Positions 38,301 to 51,100 of a stretch of 64,000 nucleotides of DNA are shown piece after piece (position 1 is the stretch's first letter; every line of letters starts with the position of its first letter). The notes below the pieces were generated by a model, which was not told the origin of the DNA, searched no databases, and saw only the letters and a program-made list of their open reading frames with translations. Made by a program: the position numbers and the translations under genes. Origin of the DNA: Rhea pennata (taxonomy: Eukaryota > Chordata > Aves > Rheiformes > Rheidae). Location: positions 816,001-880,000 of the forward strand of contig NC_084682.1 in the NCBI RefSeq assembly GCF_028389875.1, in the 5' to 3' direction.

Positions 38301-41300
38301 CCTTGCAGCCTGTTCCCCTTTTTGAGACCCACGTGCCAAAGGAGTAAGCAATCGTGTAACTGCAGTTTCTTTCCTCTGTTTCTGCTCATCAGAGCCATAC
38401 ACAGTGCGAGAAGCCAGGATACATGTGCGTCACATTCGAGACCTTCTGAAGAGTCTTGACCCATCAGATGCTTTCAATGGTGTGGACTGTAATTCACTGT
38501 CATTCCTGAGTGTTTTCACTGAAGGAGACCTGGGAGGTATGGAGCCGAACGGCTTCTCCAACATGGTGAATGTTTTCACTAACCCTTACTCCTTGCTTCA
38601 TTAAAATGCATCATAACCATCCGCTGTCCCACATTGCTCAGAAGCGCAGAGAAACACTCTGAGCACTTCTGCATTCTGGCTTGAGTAACTGAGGGGGATT
38701 GAGTAGGCCTGTGTTCTTCAGCACTAACTTTCTATCTGTTTTTGTTCTAGACAGTGGAAAACGAAAGAAGAAGGGTACAGAAATGGAACAAATTGACTGC
38801 ACCCCTCCCGAACATATCCTGCCAGGTAGCAAAGAGAGACCCCTGTGTGCCCTTCAGCCCCAGAACAGAGACTGGAAGGTAGAGTTTTCCTGTGTCATTA
38901 ATCAGCTATCAGCACATTCCTTGCAGCAGAGTGGTGTTCAGGGATTGAAAGCTGCATTGGACTTTGGGATTTGCTCTGCTTGATGCTTAATGAGTGCTGG
39001 AATAGCACAGCTTAACCAAAAGAATAAAGTCCAAGAACTTGTGTGCAAAACAGTGGACACTGAGCCTGGACACCTGGAGAGCATAATAAAATGGCCTGCC
39101 CTGCTGGGATGGGTAGCAGGGAAGGGAGAACTGTTGTTCTCTGCAAAGTTTGGGAGATGGGATCTGCAGATCACTGTAATTTCTCTTAGATTTACCATAT
39201 GCTCCCACTTGGTTTCCAGAATCATCTTTAGAAGCTGCTATTTAAAAACCAGTACATCCAGAAATCTGTGCCTTGTGCAACACAAAGGCCTAAGGTGTCT
39301 GTTTTTCTGTGTCTTACGGTGTGAGAGGTAGCAAATTAAGGCAAAACACTACACTGCAAATGGCTTGAGGACAGCTGTGTTCTTAAGACCAATTTTCTCA
39401 TAAGCTCTGTTCCTGGACCAAGCAAGGGCAGCAGGTAAAAGGATTCTAGTTTGCACATCAGATGACTTTGTCACTCGGGGAATTAATTCCCACTGATAGG
39501 AATCACTTCTGTTGTATTCTTTCATAGCCTTTGCAGTGCCTAAAGGTATTGACGATGAGTGGCTGGAACCCTCCACCTGGTAACCGGAAGATGCATGGAG
39601 ACCTCATGTATTTATATGTCATCACAGTGGAGGATCGGCATGTCAGTATCACTGCGTCCACTAGAGGATTTTACTTGAATCAGTGAGTAAATAAGACTCC
39701 TTGTCCTGTCCTGCAGCAAGTAAGCTTGCATTAGCCAACTGCAAATGAACGCATTTTGGTGTCTCTTCTTTTTTTGTGGAAAATAGCCTATTAAAATTCA
39801 CTACTCACATGCGTTTGTAGGAGTTGTTATACTGGATTGGGCTGTTCAGTTATGCCTGGTACCACTCTTCCACAGTGGGTAAATGGCTGATGCTTTAGGG
39901 AAGTTGCAACTTCCCATAATATTGTCAGCTAATTAAAGCATTTTGGGTTGGGAGGGAAATTCCTTCCTGGCCATTGCAAATAACTTATTTTGCCCTAAAA
40001 CAAGAGCACAGCCTGGCAGAACTTCCTAGCTGGGGCATAGATCTGACTAGCAATCTCTTTTTATGGTGACTATGAAGGATTGCTAAAGTGCCTGTATTAT
40101 ACTTGTGAAAGTAAAAGTGGCTGTATTGAAAGAGGTGCAGGGTCTATCCAGCCCAACAGTTTATTAAAGAAGTCTGCTGAATTGAGGGTAGGTTGAAGAG
40201 ACAAGTGTAGAGCAAAAGCCTTGCTGTACACTCAGCTCTGAGCAACCATCAGTTCAGAAATACCTCTGGTGGTCATGATTCTGCAATCCAGGTAATTGCC
40301 AGGGTAAGTATAACTGCAGGTTTGAGATGATATAAGGTTGTAATTCACGGAAGGAGAATGATGCTCCCTGAGGAGAAGGAGAGCTTAAAATATAGAAGAA
40401 TGTAAAAATTAAGCGCATCTCTTCCTTCCTTTCCATTACGAAGGAGAAGTGCTCTGTGTTAAACCAGCTTGTGGAAGAAATAATTGAAAAAGAATCTGTT
40501 TTTGTTGTCCATGATTTCCTACCAGATCTGCAGAACTGAGTAATGATTTTACTTGAAGGAGAGTAATGGTTTTAAGGATACACATTACTGAGCGCAGGTT
40601 CCTGGAAAGCAAGTGGCACAATCAGAGCATGAAACAAACGGTCTTGTTAGTTTAGCGAAATGTGACCCATGACTTAGAGGGGACTGTTCACATGGTCCTG
40701 GCAGGTCAACTGCTTAGGCGTCAAGTCTGCTTGCTGGGGTGCTGAAGAGGGCATTTACTGTTTGGTATAACTGGGTTCTCTGTTAAGCTGAGGTTCTGTA
40801 GGTGTGTCTGGAAAGCTCTCTCTTGTGAAATCAGTCCTTCCTAGCTATAAAAATAAAAGCCTCCTTTTAAACGGTGGTGGATGAAGAGTCTAAATCAGAC
40901 TTGCTGTCCAGCCTGTCAGGGCCCAGGCACAGGGTTACTGTAAGCCCTGTCTTAGTTGGAGAGACTGGAGGGGGCCCTTGCAGCCCATCTGCCCATGTGC
41001 CACTTGGTCTCCATTTTGCAGACAAGGGTGTGTTCTGCAGGCCTTTCATGTGGTGCATAAATGAAAAGCCCTCACGCTTCCTACACTGTAGGAATGTGGT
41101 ACAAGTCTTACCTGCGACAACAGTATTTATTTATTTGTTTTCAGGTCTACTGCATACAACTTCAATCCTAAACCTGCAAATCCCAGTTTCCTCAGTCATT
41201 CCTTGGTGGAACTACTTAACCAGATCAGCCCTACCTTCAAAAAAAACTTTTCTGCTCTGCAGAAGAAACGGTATTAGCACTTCTTCCTCTCTGGTTGCTT

Positions 41301-42133
41301 TAGGTAGCTTTATGTTGCTTGGGTAATCTGATGGTTAAGTTGCTTGGTGAGACTGAAACATTTGGCTGGCTCTGTGGGAACTGGATGCCACTTCCATGTA
41401 GCAAGGATTGCAATGCCTTCTTTCTCTGATACCATACAGTGGTGGGATGGTTGGTGGAACGTATGAGTCTAGGAAGCAAGGACCACCAAATATTTGACTA
41501 AATCCCTTGGCAGCACCCTGGTGTAGTTGGCTTTTCCTTGTTTGAAATACGGAGCTGTTGGAATCAAAATGACTTGTCCATTCTTATTCAGTACAGTGGT
41601 AACAGAAAGGCAGATGGATCCCCAGAGCCCTGATCCTTATCCACCTGACGTTTTCTCTTGGCTATAACTCCTGGATGACTCGTGCTTAGAACATGCAGAT
41701 TTACAGATTTCAGCTCTGCCTAAAGTGAGGCTTTGCCTAAAGTGAAGGGTGGGGGACAACAGCTTTCTGTTGTTGCAGTGGTATCAGCTGTGGGACTCAG
41801 CTGGAGTGCTAGACTCTGCCTCTGCACTGCTGAGAAGCTGAACATGGGGAGCTCTTTACACAGCAGGAGAGAAGGCTTTTAACTTCTCGAGGGTTTGTCT
41901 GCACAGGGAAGCTTGTAAAATAAGGTAGTACAAGTCTGCAGTGCAGCCACTGTGTCAGTTCTGCAAATGGACCTCTTAGTCCATGTTAATAAGTCTCCCA
42001 CATGGGAGAGATTTCAAAAACAAAAGTCAGATGTGAATCTATAGCAGACTAACTATGCCATGGGAAACCCCCTGTGTAGATGATCTTGCTCAGTAAAAGC
42101 TTTTTTTCTTTCTTTTTTATTTTTTCCCTTCCT

Positions 42134-42174
<41 letters not shown>

Positions 42175-45100
42175 TTGCTAGTTTAATCCACTCCCAGGGT
42201 GAGCTGCTCGACGGCAGTTATCATAAATGAGAAAAGGCTGGTGTGTTGCCAGACTCCTGAGATGTGGGTCTCCTCACCAAGTCTGTGCTGGCTACACACC
42301 TTGTGTAGGAGACTTGATGATTTTCTAGCTAGCCAGGCAGCAAAGGGTTAATGTGAAACAAGGCCATGTGCTGCTACAGTAAATGGGTTGATAACCTCAT
42401 CAGTAGTTACTCTGTCCTTGAATACAAAAGAATAAAGACTGAAACATACAAAATTCCTGTGCTACTTTTTCTGATTATTTTATTTTGTATATTATTTAAA
42501 ATAATTATTCTAAATATGTGCATGTACATTTTTCTCTAATTTCCTCTAGCTCCTATAATAATAAAAATAACAATGATTTGTTTTATTCTCCTGTCCTTGC
42601 TGCAGGGACTGTTTATTCTACTCCAGAACAGTGGGTCCTGTGCAAAACCTGTCATTCTTTAGAGTCCATTTAATGAACTGTCTAGGCCCAGCAGGATATA
42701 AATTGACAGGCACATTGTCTGGCTTTCAAGAATCCTGCTTCTGGTCTCATTAAGTACTTGAAAGTGACACTATACAAGGGCTGGAAATTAGCACTGGCCT
42801 CCAAACCACTGCTGTGACTGTCTGGCCATTTAAAAAATGATTATACTGTATTGCTTTTGGGGCCAGAAGTAAATACAGATGAGTCTCCAGCACCTGCTGA
42901 GAGCAGACTGACTACATAAAAGGCCGTTAGGTGAAGCTTGCTTTTCGCTTTATTAGTGGGTGTGTGCTATAAGCTTATATTTTATACTATAACCCTTAGG
43001 GGCCAGAGTGAAAGCTGAGGGCGAGCCTGATACAGGTGGCCAGCTGGGAGTGGTGCCCCCTTGCCTCCACACTTGTTTTGTGGCAAATGGAGAGCGTTAT
43101 GAGGATCTCCAGAACTGAGATTAAATTGAAGAGGAGGGAGCAGGGAGAACCCAGTTGATTCTCCGGACTGCTGTTGAGAAATGCTACCAATCCCGATCAG
43201 CCATAGAGGCTGTCAAATGAAAGTTCATTGTGCTGCCTGTGAGACCCAATCTTATTTTGCTGTTTGTTAGAAACTAATGTTGCGGGGGAGGGGGGAGAAC
43301 GACTCTGCTGGAATGAAAGAAATCTTCCTTTGGTGGAAAATGCCTAATTGTTTTCATTTCCAAATTAGGGTTCAGAGACACCCTTTTGAAAGGATAGCCA
43401 CTCCTTTCCAAGTGTACAGCTGGACGGCTCCACAAGCAGAACATGCTATGGATTGTGTCCGGGCAGAAGATGCTTATACTTCTAGGCTGGGCTATGAAGA
43501 GCACATACCTGGACAGGTATCCGTCTTACTTTGAGAAAGCTGGTGATGGCTCCCAGTGCAAAAGATAGCGCTTATTAACTTTTATCAGCAAGTAGAGCTC
43601 TGGTATTTGTGGAAGGGAGAACTTGCATGAGTTCAGTGAAAATGAGTTGAACTCATTCTTAACTGTATCCTTGAACTGCAGAGGGCTATGCTGCTAGGTG
43701 TAACTTTCCTGAGTACATACAAAGGTCTGAAGAGCAATTTTTGCACAAATATCTGCAAGTCTTGTATCCCTGCTCCAAACACCTGACTTGGGCCACTGAA
43801 CTGCACAGAAAGCAAAGCACCTGTCAGTCCAGGAATGGCTAGCTCTGTTTTTAAACAAGCAGTTTCAAATTTGCAGCCTCATAGCATGAAATCTTCCAAG
43901 CCTTGGAGTAGTGCAGGCCTGCAAAGGCTGCACGTGAGTTGTCTGTAAAAGCTGCACATGGGTGGTTGTCTGTCTGTGGTGTGATCACATCACAGTGTGC
44001 TGGCCAGTGAAATCTGCACCATATTACTCCAAAGTGGTCGATCTGGTATTTCAGTGAAACTGTACTGTGTGGCTTGGACCAATGTAAAATATATCCCAAA
44101 TTACCACTGAATAAACACCACTCACTGACTGCTCCTGCTGTTAGTTCACTTCCTCTGAATGTCATGTCAGCCTAAAATTCCCCCTAGCGTTCCCTTCTCT
44201 CAAACTGCCTTGTAAATCAGAAAACGCTGATTTCCCAGCCCCTGCCTACACAAAGCGTTCTTCCCACAAGGCTTTGACTCTTTCAGACCAGAGACTGGAA
44301 TGAGGAGCTGCAGACTACACGAGAGCTACCTCGCAAGAACCTGCCAGAGAGGCTACTGAGAGAACGAGCTATTTTCAAGGTAATTTGGGGATGTGCAGGC
44401 AGCTTTTACTTAACTCCATCTCTGCTGTCCATATCATTGCTGGACTCTTTGCCTGATCTTACTCTTAAATTGCAAGAAGAGGTTCTCTGACTAAGGGGCC
44501 TTGCATGTCTGCCTTCTGCTGTCAGCTTCTTGGAGAAGAGTTGCACTTGACCCATACCTCCCTGCTAACCATCAGGCAGACTCCTCTTAGTCCTGTGTTG
44601 TTGTTTGATCCAGCCCTCCTTTGGGTGGGTGGAAGGAACAGGGGAAGGATGGACATGCATAAGCCTAGACCTTCTTCTGTAGGAAGTTAATGAGACAGAG
44701 CTATGGTGGTCCTTAATGTTCTGGGTTCTGGAGTATGTATGGGCTACTAGTCAGGCTTACAAAAGCCAGGTGACCTACCTGCCTGCTGGAGGGCCATTAG
44801 AAGGTGAGGAGTGAAGAAGATTGCAGAGAGCTGGGAGTCTGTGAGAGCAGAGTGCTGGGAGGATATGAGCCCTTCCTTACCCAGCTTTCTCTTCCCCTAC
44901 CTGCAGGTTCACAGTGACTTCACTGCCGCAGCAACGAGAGGTGCCATGGCTGTCATTGATGGTAACGTCATGGCTATCAACCCCAGTGAGGAGACAAAGA
45001 TGCAAATGTTCATTTGGAATAACATCTTTTTCAGCCTGGGTTTTGACGTCCGTGACCACTACAAGGACTTTGGAGGAGATGTTGCTGCTTACGTAGCTCC

Positions 45101-48100
45101 TACTAATGACCTCAATGGTGTGCGGACCTACAATGCTGTGGATGTAGAAGGGCTGTACACACTGGGGACTGTAGTAGTGGATTACAGAGGTTACAGGGTG
45201 ACAGCTCAGTCTATTATTCCTGGGATCTTGGAACGGGAGCAGGAGCAGAGTGTCATCTATGGGTCAATAGACTTTGGCAAGACAGTTGTCTCACACCCCA
45301 AGTACCTGGAGCTGCTGGAGAAGACCAGCAGGCCACTTAAGATTCAGAAGCACAAAGTCCTGAATGACAAGAATGAGGAGGTGGAGCTGTGCTCCTCAGT
45401 GGAGTGCAAAGGCATCATTGGCAATGATGGACGTCACTATATCCTGGACCTGCTCCGCACTTTCCCTCCAGATCTGAACTTCCTGCCTGTTGAAGGGGAG
45501 GAAATGCCAGAAGAATGTAAGAAAATGGGGTTCCCCAAGCAGCACAGGCACAAGCTTTGCTGTCTGCGGCAAGAGCTTGTTGATGCTTTTGTAGAACACA
45601 GGTGAGCTGAGCTCCCCTTTTCTTCCATGTGCATGCTGGTAACCATCCAAGTCAGGACCACACTGCCTTCTCCCAGGGACATTGCCACAGAGCTCCTAGA
45701 ATAGTACAGCTAATGCCCTTGGCCCTGCAGGTGCAATTATAGAAACTTAATGACTGAGAGTTTAGAACAGTGGGGATTCTGACAGTTGCAGGGAGCTGGG
45801 GAAAGAGATGGTTTTGCTTTTTTAGTCTCCCAAGTCTTTTATTTGTGTGTGTGTGTGTGTGTGTTTTTTTTTCCTTTTTTGGAATTTCCTGTCTAAAGAT
45901 TTAGAAGTTCTTCTTTCTTTAGATGTCCTGTACTCTTGATGTCTAGGATATAGGAAGGATTTGTACTCCTCTTTCAGGCTCTTGGATGCAGCATTTCTCT
46001 TCTAGAGGCTGGGGGAAAAAAAAAAAGTACCTGTGGGAACTACTGTAGCAGTCTCTGTGGTGAGCTGTATAGGCTTCCTTGCTCGCACTGTACAGGCAAG
46101 GAAGTGGGAGCTTTGGGAGCGGTATAAGCAGCGTAGTGCAGCTGTGTGGTGCTGATGTTAATGCTCCTGTTTCCTGCGTGGAGGACTGCAGGGTACTCTG
46201 CTACTACGGATGGTCAGAGTGTGATTTCGCTTTTCAGGAAGACAAGTCTTGCAGTTGCTGGCTGAGGAGCCCTGCCCACTGAGCAAGCAGTTCTGCAGCC
46301 AGGCGCTCTTCCGAGTACTACCACGTGCCCGCAGGTGGGCTCCACCACCCTGCAGGAGAGCTCCCAGGCCAGCAGCATGCAGGAGTGTGGCCATAGGGTG
46401 CTGCTACTCCTTGGCTGGGAGAGGTTGGGCCTCCCCATGCTAAGGTCTCCTGGAAAATTGCTGCTGATTTTTGTTTGACATAGTCCTGCGCATCTGGCGG
46501 TAGGGCCAAGAGTCTTTTGGAGCTCTCTGCTGGTTCTGCATGTGGAAAGCAGTTTTTAACCACTGCAAAGAGACTAGTTTCCTAGTATGATGGATATAAA
46601 AATCAAGATTTGGGTGGGGGGGTTGTTTGTTTTTCCTCTTCAAGTCATCAATGACAGATGTTACAGTAATGTGCACTGCTTTGAGATGGGGAAGCTCATG
46701 AATAAAGGGTATGTCCTGCCTTTACAGAGGACAACTGGATGGTCCTAACTTTATCAGTTTCTCCTCTCCTGGAGGATTGTTGCTCCCCTTGGGTTCTCCT
46801 GTGTGCGCTGTTTGTCTTTGCTGAATTCCTCTTTTCTTTTACTGTAGGTACCTCTTATTCATGAAGCTGGCAGCGCTGCAGCTGATGCAGCAGAAAGCCA
46901 ACAAACAGGAAAGCTCAGGTGCATTGGAAAATGGCGCCTCTCCAGAGAACGGGACTGCAGAAAGTGAGAAGTCTGAATCGGATGATGGTAAAATAGATGA
47001 TAATGTGACTGGACTTGAGCAGGTTAAAGAGCTTGCTGAGACCATTGCATCTGATGACGGAACAGGTACTTAATCCTCTGCATCACGAGCAGCCTAGGGC
47101 TCCTGCACTAGTTTGTGGGCTCTGTTGCTGATAGGAAGTGAGCCAAACTGAGGGGAGTCAAACAGGGCAAGCACTGGCTTCTTCAATTATTATTGTTTTA
47201 GCCTTTGTGTGAGCTGTTCACACACTAAGAAACTAATCTCCCTTGCTGTTCTGGAGACAGGTTGGTTAAGTGGGCTCTGAAATACAGGAAACCCATTAGC
47301 TCTGACAGAAGAAAGAGAGCCTGACTGGCAAGCTGGCCTCCTGGGAGGTCAGCAACCCACAGTCAGGAAGTCAGACTTATGCAGGTCTATGGTGAATGGA
47401 GTGTGGCAGCTCTGGGGATGCTTAAACACCTCTGAAAATCCTAGACTTGAGCATCTGAAGTTGAGGGGAAGGGTGCATAGGTATTCTAGGTAAGTGTATT
47501 GCTCTTGTTCAGATGTGCATTCTGCATCTATCCTCCTTCCCAAATATCTTACCACTGATTGTCCCCTGGATTTCTGCAGTGAGTGCCATTATTACTGGTT
47601 TTAGTAACAAAACTTTTCTCTTTAATACTTGGGCTTGTCATTTTCTAAAATCCACACTTGTTTTTATTCTCTTTTCCTTCATGCCCCAGTGGATCCCAAA
47701 AGCAGAGAAGTGATTCGGAATGCTTGTAAGGCTGTAGGCTCCATTAGTGATGCATCATTTGACATTCGGTTTAACCCAGATATTTTCTCACCAGGTATGT
47801 GCACAAAGAACTGAGTTTTGACCTCCTTTAGAGGATTGCTATGTCCAGTGAGCTACAGACAAAAACTTGTTCTGTAGCCAACAATAATGCTGGCTTCTGA
47901 CTAGCTGTACAAGATTCTCCATGCAGCACAAAAATAGAGAAGAGGGAGGGAAAGAAGTATAATTGATTGTAATGCTCACACTACCAAATGAAGTCAGTAA
48001 ACTGTCTCCTACTGTGACAGTCAGGGAGGTCTGCAAAACACTGCCAAGAATTTTCATGCGTTCCTCTGTTGCTAGACCACATGAGAAGAGGCGGGGGGGG

Positions 48101-51100
48101 GGGTGGGAGCCATCAAATTTGGTCCTAATGTTTTCTGTGTAAATAACAATGATAGTTGTAATTAGATGACTGCTAGAACAAACCCTGCCCTTCACTGAGG
48201 ATCCAACATCAATGTCACAGTGCCCTTTCAAATTTACGTATCATTTGTGGGCACTGTATGTAGCTTCTTGTGTCTGGAATCACCAAATGAATTATATTCA
48301 TTTGGAAATATAATACAACTCCTGAAAGTGTTTACAGGGACAAACAAAGGCTATGTACATGCAAATTGCAGGGGAGTGGTCATAAAGGTGAGTTTAGCTT
48401 GGAAGAAACATGTCAGAAGGAGCATGTGTTTTGAACACCCAGCCATCCTCTAAGACTGATGTAAAGATTGGTGCTTTGGCACTGACTTGGCTGCCAGAAC
48501 ATACAATTGTATTTTAATTTTGTGTATGCCAAACCAAAAGCTTTGAGCTTCTAGCACTTGCACTGCTAGCCATCTGCTGAAATGTGCTCATTCCTGTCTA
48601 GCCAGTTGACTCTGCACTGTAAGTGGTGTACACAGTACTTTGCTTAGATAGATTGGACCAGATAAAGAGCAGAACTTGTGCCTTTAAAAGCTATGTTAAG
48701 AACAAGTAGGCACAGAGCAGCACAGCCACTAACAAAGCAGAACAGGTAAGGTTCTTCCCATTCAGCATGCTGCAGAGTAGATGGCCCTTGAAGTGCCCCT
48801 GATTCCAGGGAGGTAGAATCACTTTAGCTTGCTACCTTGTCTTGCACAACTTCTGTATGTGAGGGGAGTTTTTGTCAAGTTATGAGTTTTATATTTTCTG
48901 TCTTTTTGCTCTTAGGTGTTCGTTTTCCTGAGTCTAGCAAAGAAGTAGTGCAGGAGCAGAAGCAGTTACTGAAGGATTCTGCTGCGTTCCTACTCTCATG
49001 CCAGATTCCAGGTTTGGTAAGGAACTGACAACCAGCACTAATGTCCTCTCTGAAAGCTTGCCTCAAGTCTGGCCACTCTGAAGAGTAAGCATTGATGTAG
49101 TTGTATGCTACCTTCTCCAGACCAAAGTCTGTATTCTCCTGCTGTCAACTGAAGTTCTGGCACAGGCGGTGAAGTACAGTAAACAGTGCCAGCATTTCTG
49201 ATGCAAACATAAGAGGGGTTTTCTGCTTCCCATTTTACATCATGGCAGCATTTTCCCACCTCACTCCAACCAAGAATATATATCAATAGACAGATCTTCT
49301 CAGATCTGTCAAGATTTCAGAGCACTAAAGACCAACCCTAAAGACTATCCTGTACAGCTCACTGTATTAGCTGACCCTGATTTAATCAATTGATGACTAA
49401 TAATGCTGGAGTGAACTGGTAAATTGTTCTTGCTCATATCTAGTCTATACATTCCCTCTGTAAGTCTTAAGCATTTGAGATGCTTACTCACCCTGCTAGA
49501 TAAGAAACATCAGCTGTTCCATTCTTAAGCTGTTCTCTAAAGTGGCTGCTAATGTGCTTATTACAGCTGGCACTGCTAGTCTAGGAGGGTAGAACTGGTG
49601 CTCTTCACTCCAAGGAGTCTAGCAGTTCTTAGAGAAGCTAAACTTGGATTCCTTTTTCTAAATTCTACCTCTGTAAATCCACTAGTTCTGTAGATTTTTT
49701 TTTTTTTTTTAAGATAGACTATTCAGCCTTAATCATCAAGTGGAATGAATCAGAAAAGGGCTAGACTTATTTTGCAAGATATTTCATACACCAGTCTCTA
49801 AATCCAAAATGCTGTGCAAGCGTGTGCTTGAGGACAAGTTAGACTAGCACAGAACTGCTGTGAGCAGGCAGTTGACCCTGGTCTGTATCAGAAAGTAACT
49901 GGTGTCACTTCCTAACATACATTAAGTGACTCTTTATCAGCATTGCAACACAACTTAAAATGCAAGTGCTGTTTCCCCTTATCAGCAAAATGTGTACAAC
50001 GCTGTAGCCTTCTAATTGGTAGTGTGTTTTTAGTTAGTGACTGTAAGGTCCTTAAAGAAGAGAGAGTCTGCTAGTTCCACAAGCATTCTTTCCTTTGTGT
50101 CTGCTCTCTGTAAACCAAGGTTTGCATATTCTCTGCAGGTCAAGGACTGCCTGGATCACACTGTGCTCCCAATGGATGGAGCTACCTTAGCAGAGGCCAT
50201 GCACCAGCGGGGCATCAACATGCGCTACTTAGGCAAAGTGATCAACTTCATCACCAAGACTCCTGGCCGTGCTCAGTTGGATCACATTTTTGTAAGCATT
50301 GTGCTTAACTTCAGACTGTCACTTAAAACTGACTTTGGGGTCATTTGTCCTGTATAGCTAAAATAACTAGCTAAATATATAATATATATATATAATAACT
50401 AGCTAAAATTCCATTTTAGCTAGTTATTTTCTCTATGTAAAATAAGCAGCCTCAAAGAGGAGAAGGAGGGAAAAGGAACTCTAGTAGATAGGGAATTTCA
50501 ATCCCAATCCTTAATGACTTTCATTGCATTAGGGAGTCTGAGTGCCATTTGGAATGTAAAAGTGCTTCAGGGGTTCCCAAGCTTAATAGCAGATAAACAC
50601 AGCTTGAGTTTTTCAAGCCATGCATATGCCTGTAAGACCTGCTGGGGCTTTGGACTAAGCTGGGGAGCGTTGTGTGTAGCGTGCCAGGGTTACGTGTGAG
50701 CCTGTTGGCAATGGTCTTGGGCTGAGCGCTTGGTGCCTCATCCTGAGGGTGCTTAAGGTGATGCTGGGAGGCACCAGCAGAACCAGAGCCCTCCTGTGCT
50801 AGGTGGCCTGTCATCACCAGGCATGGGAGAGCTCAAGGGCTCTTCTCCAACTCCACAAGTACTGTCTAATGAAGTACAATGCTGTGCTATAGGCTAGGGT
50901 TGCAGAATGGGTCCTTTACAAATATTGGTCAAAGCCCACTTCAGAAGCAAAGTATATCTTTCATTGTTGTTATTGACTGACTCTTAGACTCTATTCTTTG
51001 TTCCCTTGGATAGAAAATAGGAATCAGTGAATTGATCACTCGATCAGCTAAACACATCTTCAAGACATACCTTCAGGTATGACCTGCAGTCTAACCTCTG

